The notes beneath the pieces were generated by a model. That model did not search any database, had not been told where the DNA came from, and saw nothing but the letters and a program-made list of their open reading frames with translations. Below, piece after piece: positions 5,942 to 6,292 of a DNA stretch of 6,292 nucleotides. Source of the DNA: Oscillospiraceae bacterium (GTDB lineage: Bacteria; Bacillota; Clostridia; WRCU01); assembly GCA_009783805.1 (NCBI GenBank), contig WRCU01000093.1, positions 1-6,292 of the forward strand, read 5' to 3'. Both the position numbers and the translations under genes were made by a program. Each line of letters opens with the position of its first letter. Within the stretch, counting starts at the first letter, position 1.

Positions 5942-5950
5942 GGGGACGCG

Positions 5951-6292
5951 ATGCCTTACATACCCACCGACATGCTCTACGTCACGCTGTTCCTTCCGGC
6001 GCTCATCCTCTCGATGTGGGCCCAGTTCAGGGTGAAGGGCTGCTTTAGGAAGTATTCGGCCAAGCCAACGGCCAGCGGCGTCACCGGCGCGGAGGCGGCC
6101 AGGCTCATACTGCGGGGCGCGGGGGTGGGGGACGTACGCATAGACGCGGCCCGGGGCGAGCTGACCGACCACTTCGACCCCAAGGAGAGGGCGATCAGGC
6201 TCTCCGAGGGCGTCCACGGCAGGGCCAGCGTCGCCGCCGTCGGGGTGGCGGCCCATGAGGCGGGGCACGCCATACAGTACGCGAAGGGGTAC
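5951..6292 (+). CDS. YugP-like membrane zinc metallopeptidase, N-terminal part, cut by window edge
   Basis: The 114 visible residues match the zinc-dependent neutral peptidase 2 family (Zn_peptidase_2, YugP). Family members are membrane proteins of about 225-235 aa with an HExxH zinc site, so roughly half is missing. An N-terminal hydrophobic segment (about 8-24, LYVTLFLPALILSMWA) is the first membrane span. TASGVTGAEAARLILRGAGV (40-59) is the family's conserved helical segment. LTDHFDPKERAIRLSEGVHG (71-90) is a hallmark of the family. VAAHEAGHAIQY (99-110) contains H102-E103-x-x-H106, the two zinc ligands and catalytic Glu. ATG 5951 is chosen for AAGGGGG 5 nt upstream and because it begins just before the hydrophobic span. 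The physiological substrate is not established for the family. It is divergent from the signalling operon and shares its upstream region; no functional link is evident. Confidence 0.9.
   Translation, partial: MPYIPTDMLYVTLFLPALILSMWAQFRVKGCFRKYSAKPTASGVTGAEAARLILRGAGVGDVRIDAARGELTDHFDPKERAIRLSEGVHGRASVAAVGVAAHEAGHAIQYAKGY

Larger units (their letters stand above)
5707..5950. other. Divergent intergenic region between signalling operon and zinc peptidase gene
   Basis: About 244 bp without a credible gene. It holds the leftward operon promoter (5757-5785), a small hairpin CGGCG-GGTC-CGCCG (5804-5817), a long GC-rich inverted repeat (5823-5889), a possible rightward -10 (5895-5900), and a hairpin with direct repeats next to the peptidase ribosome site (5907-5945). 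The stretch 5786-5890, about 105 bp between the two promoters, is unusually GC-rich and self-complementary and has no assigned role. Confidence 0.6.

Noticed and set aside
5624..6268. 214-codon open frame on the minus strand
   Set aside because: It overlaps the peptidase antisense and the intergenic repeats, has low-complexity Arg/Gly/Pro composition and no family match.

Overview
The window is GC-rich bacterial DNA (about 60-65% G+C by eye) with ordinary sigma-70-like promoters, Shine-Dalgarno sites and tightly packed genes. Ile ATA and Arg AGG codons are frequent despite the high GC. The gene families (large dCACHE hybrid kinase with REC and Hpt, HD-GYP response regulator, small FMN split-barrel protein, YugP-type zinc peptidase) are typical of anaerobic Clostridia, Synergistota and related gut or sediment bacteria. 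That placement is an inference; the exact lineage cannot be fixed from this sequence. No tRNA, rRNA, CRISPR array or mobile element was found.

Layout. (1) 2-664, minus: the N-terminal 221 residues of a type I sulfatase, cut by the left edge. (2) 665-877: a divergent intergenic region with inverted repeats and a TATAAT promoter reading right. (3) 878-1369, plus: a pyridoxamine-5'-phosphate-oxidase-like flavin split-barrel protein. (4) 1408-5706, minus: a three-gene operon, transcribed from a good promoter at 5757-5785, in the order REC-HD-GYP response regulator, hybrid histidine kinase (dCACHE-HisKA-HATPase-REC-Hpt), stand-alone receiver. The first two genes overlap by 4 bp (ATGA); the third follows after 37 bp. 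(5) 5707-5950: a second divergent intergenic region, with a large GC-rich inverted repeat and a smaller hairpin plus direct repeat just before the next gene. (6) 5951-6292, plus: the N-terminal 114 residues of a YugP-like membrane zinc metallopeptidase, cut by the right edge.

How the genes work together. The operon reads as a self-contained multistep phosphorelay. An extracytoplasmic dCACHE domain senses a small ligand. The signal passes from H360 to D644 to H796 inside the kinase, and then probably to D55 of the HD-GYP regulator and/or D57 of the stand-alone receiver. The HD-GYP domain has every expected metal and catalytic residue, so the likely output is c-di-GMP hydrolysis rather than transcription; no DNA-binding domain is present in the operon. 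The sulfatase, flavoprotein and peptidase look like independent neighbours.

No wholly new system is evident. The points most worth a second look are the uncharacterised helical tail after the kinase Hpt domain, a partial amino-acid-binding motif in its sensor domain, the output-less receiver, and the inverted repeats in both divergent promoter regions.
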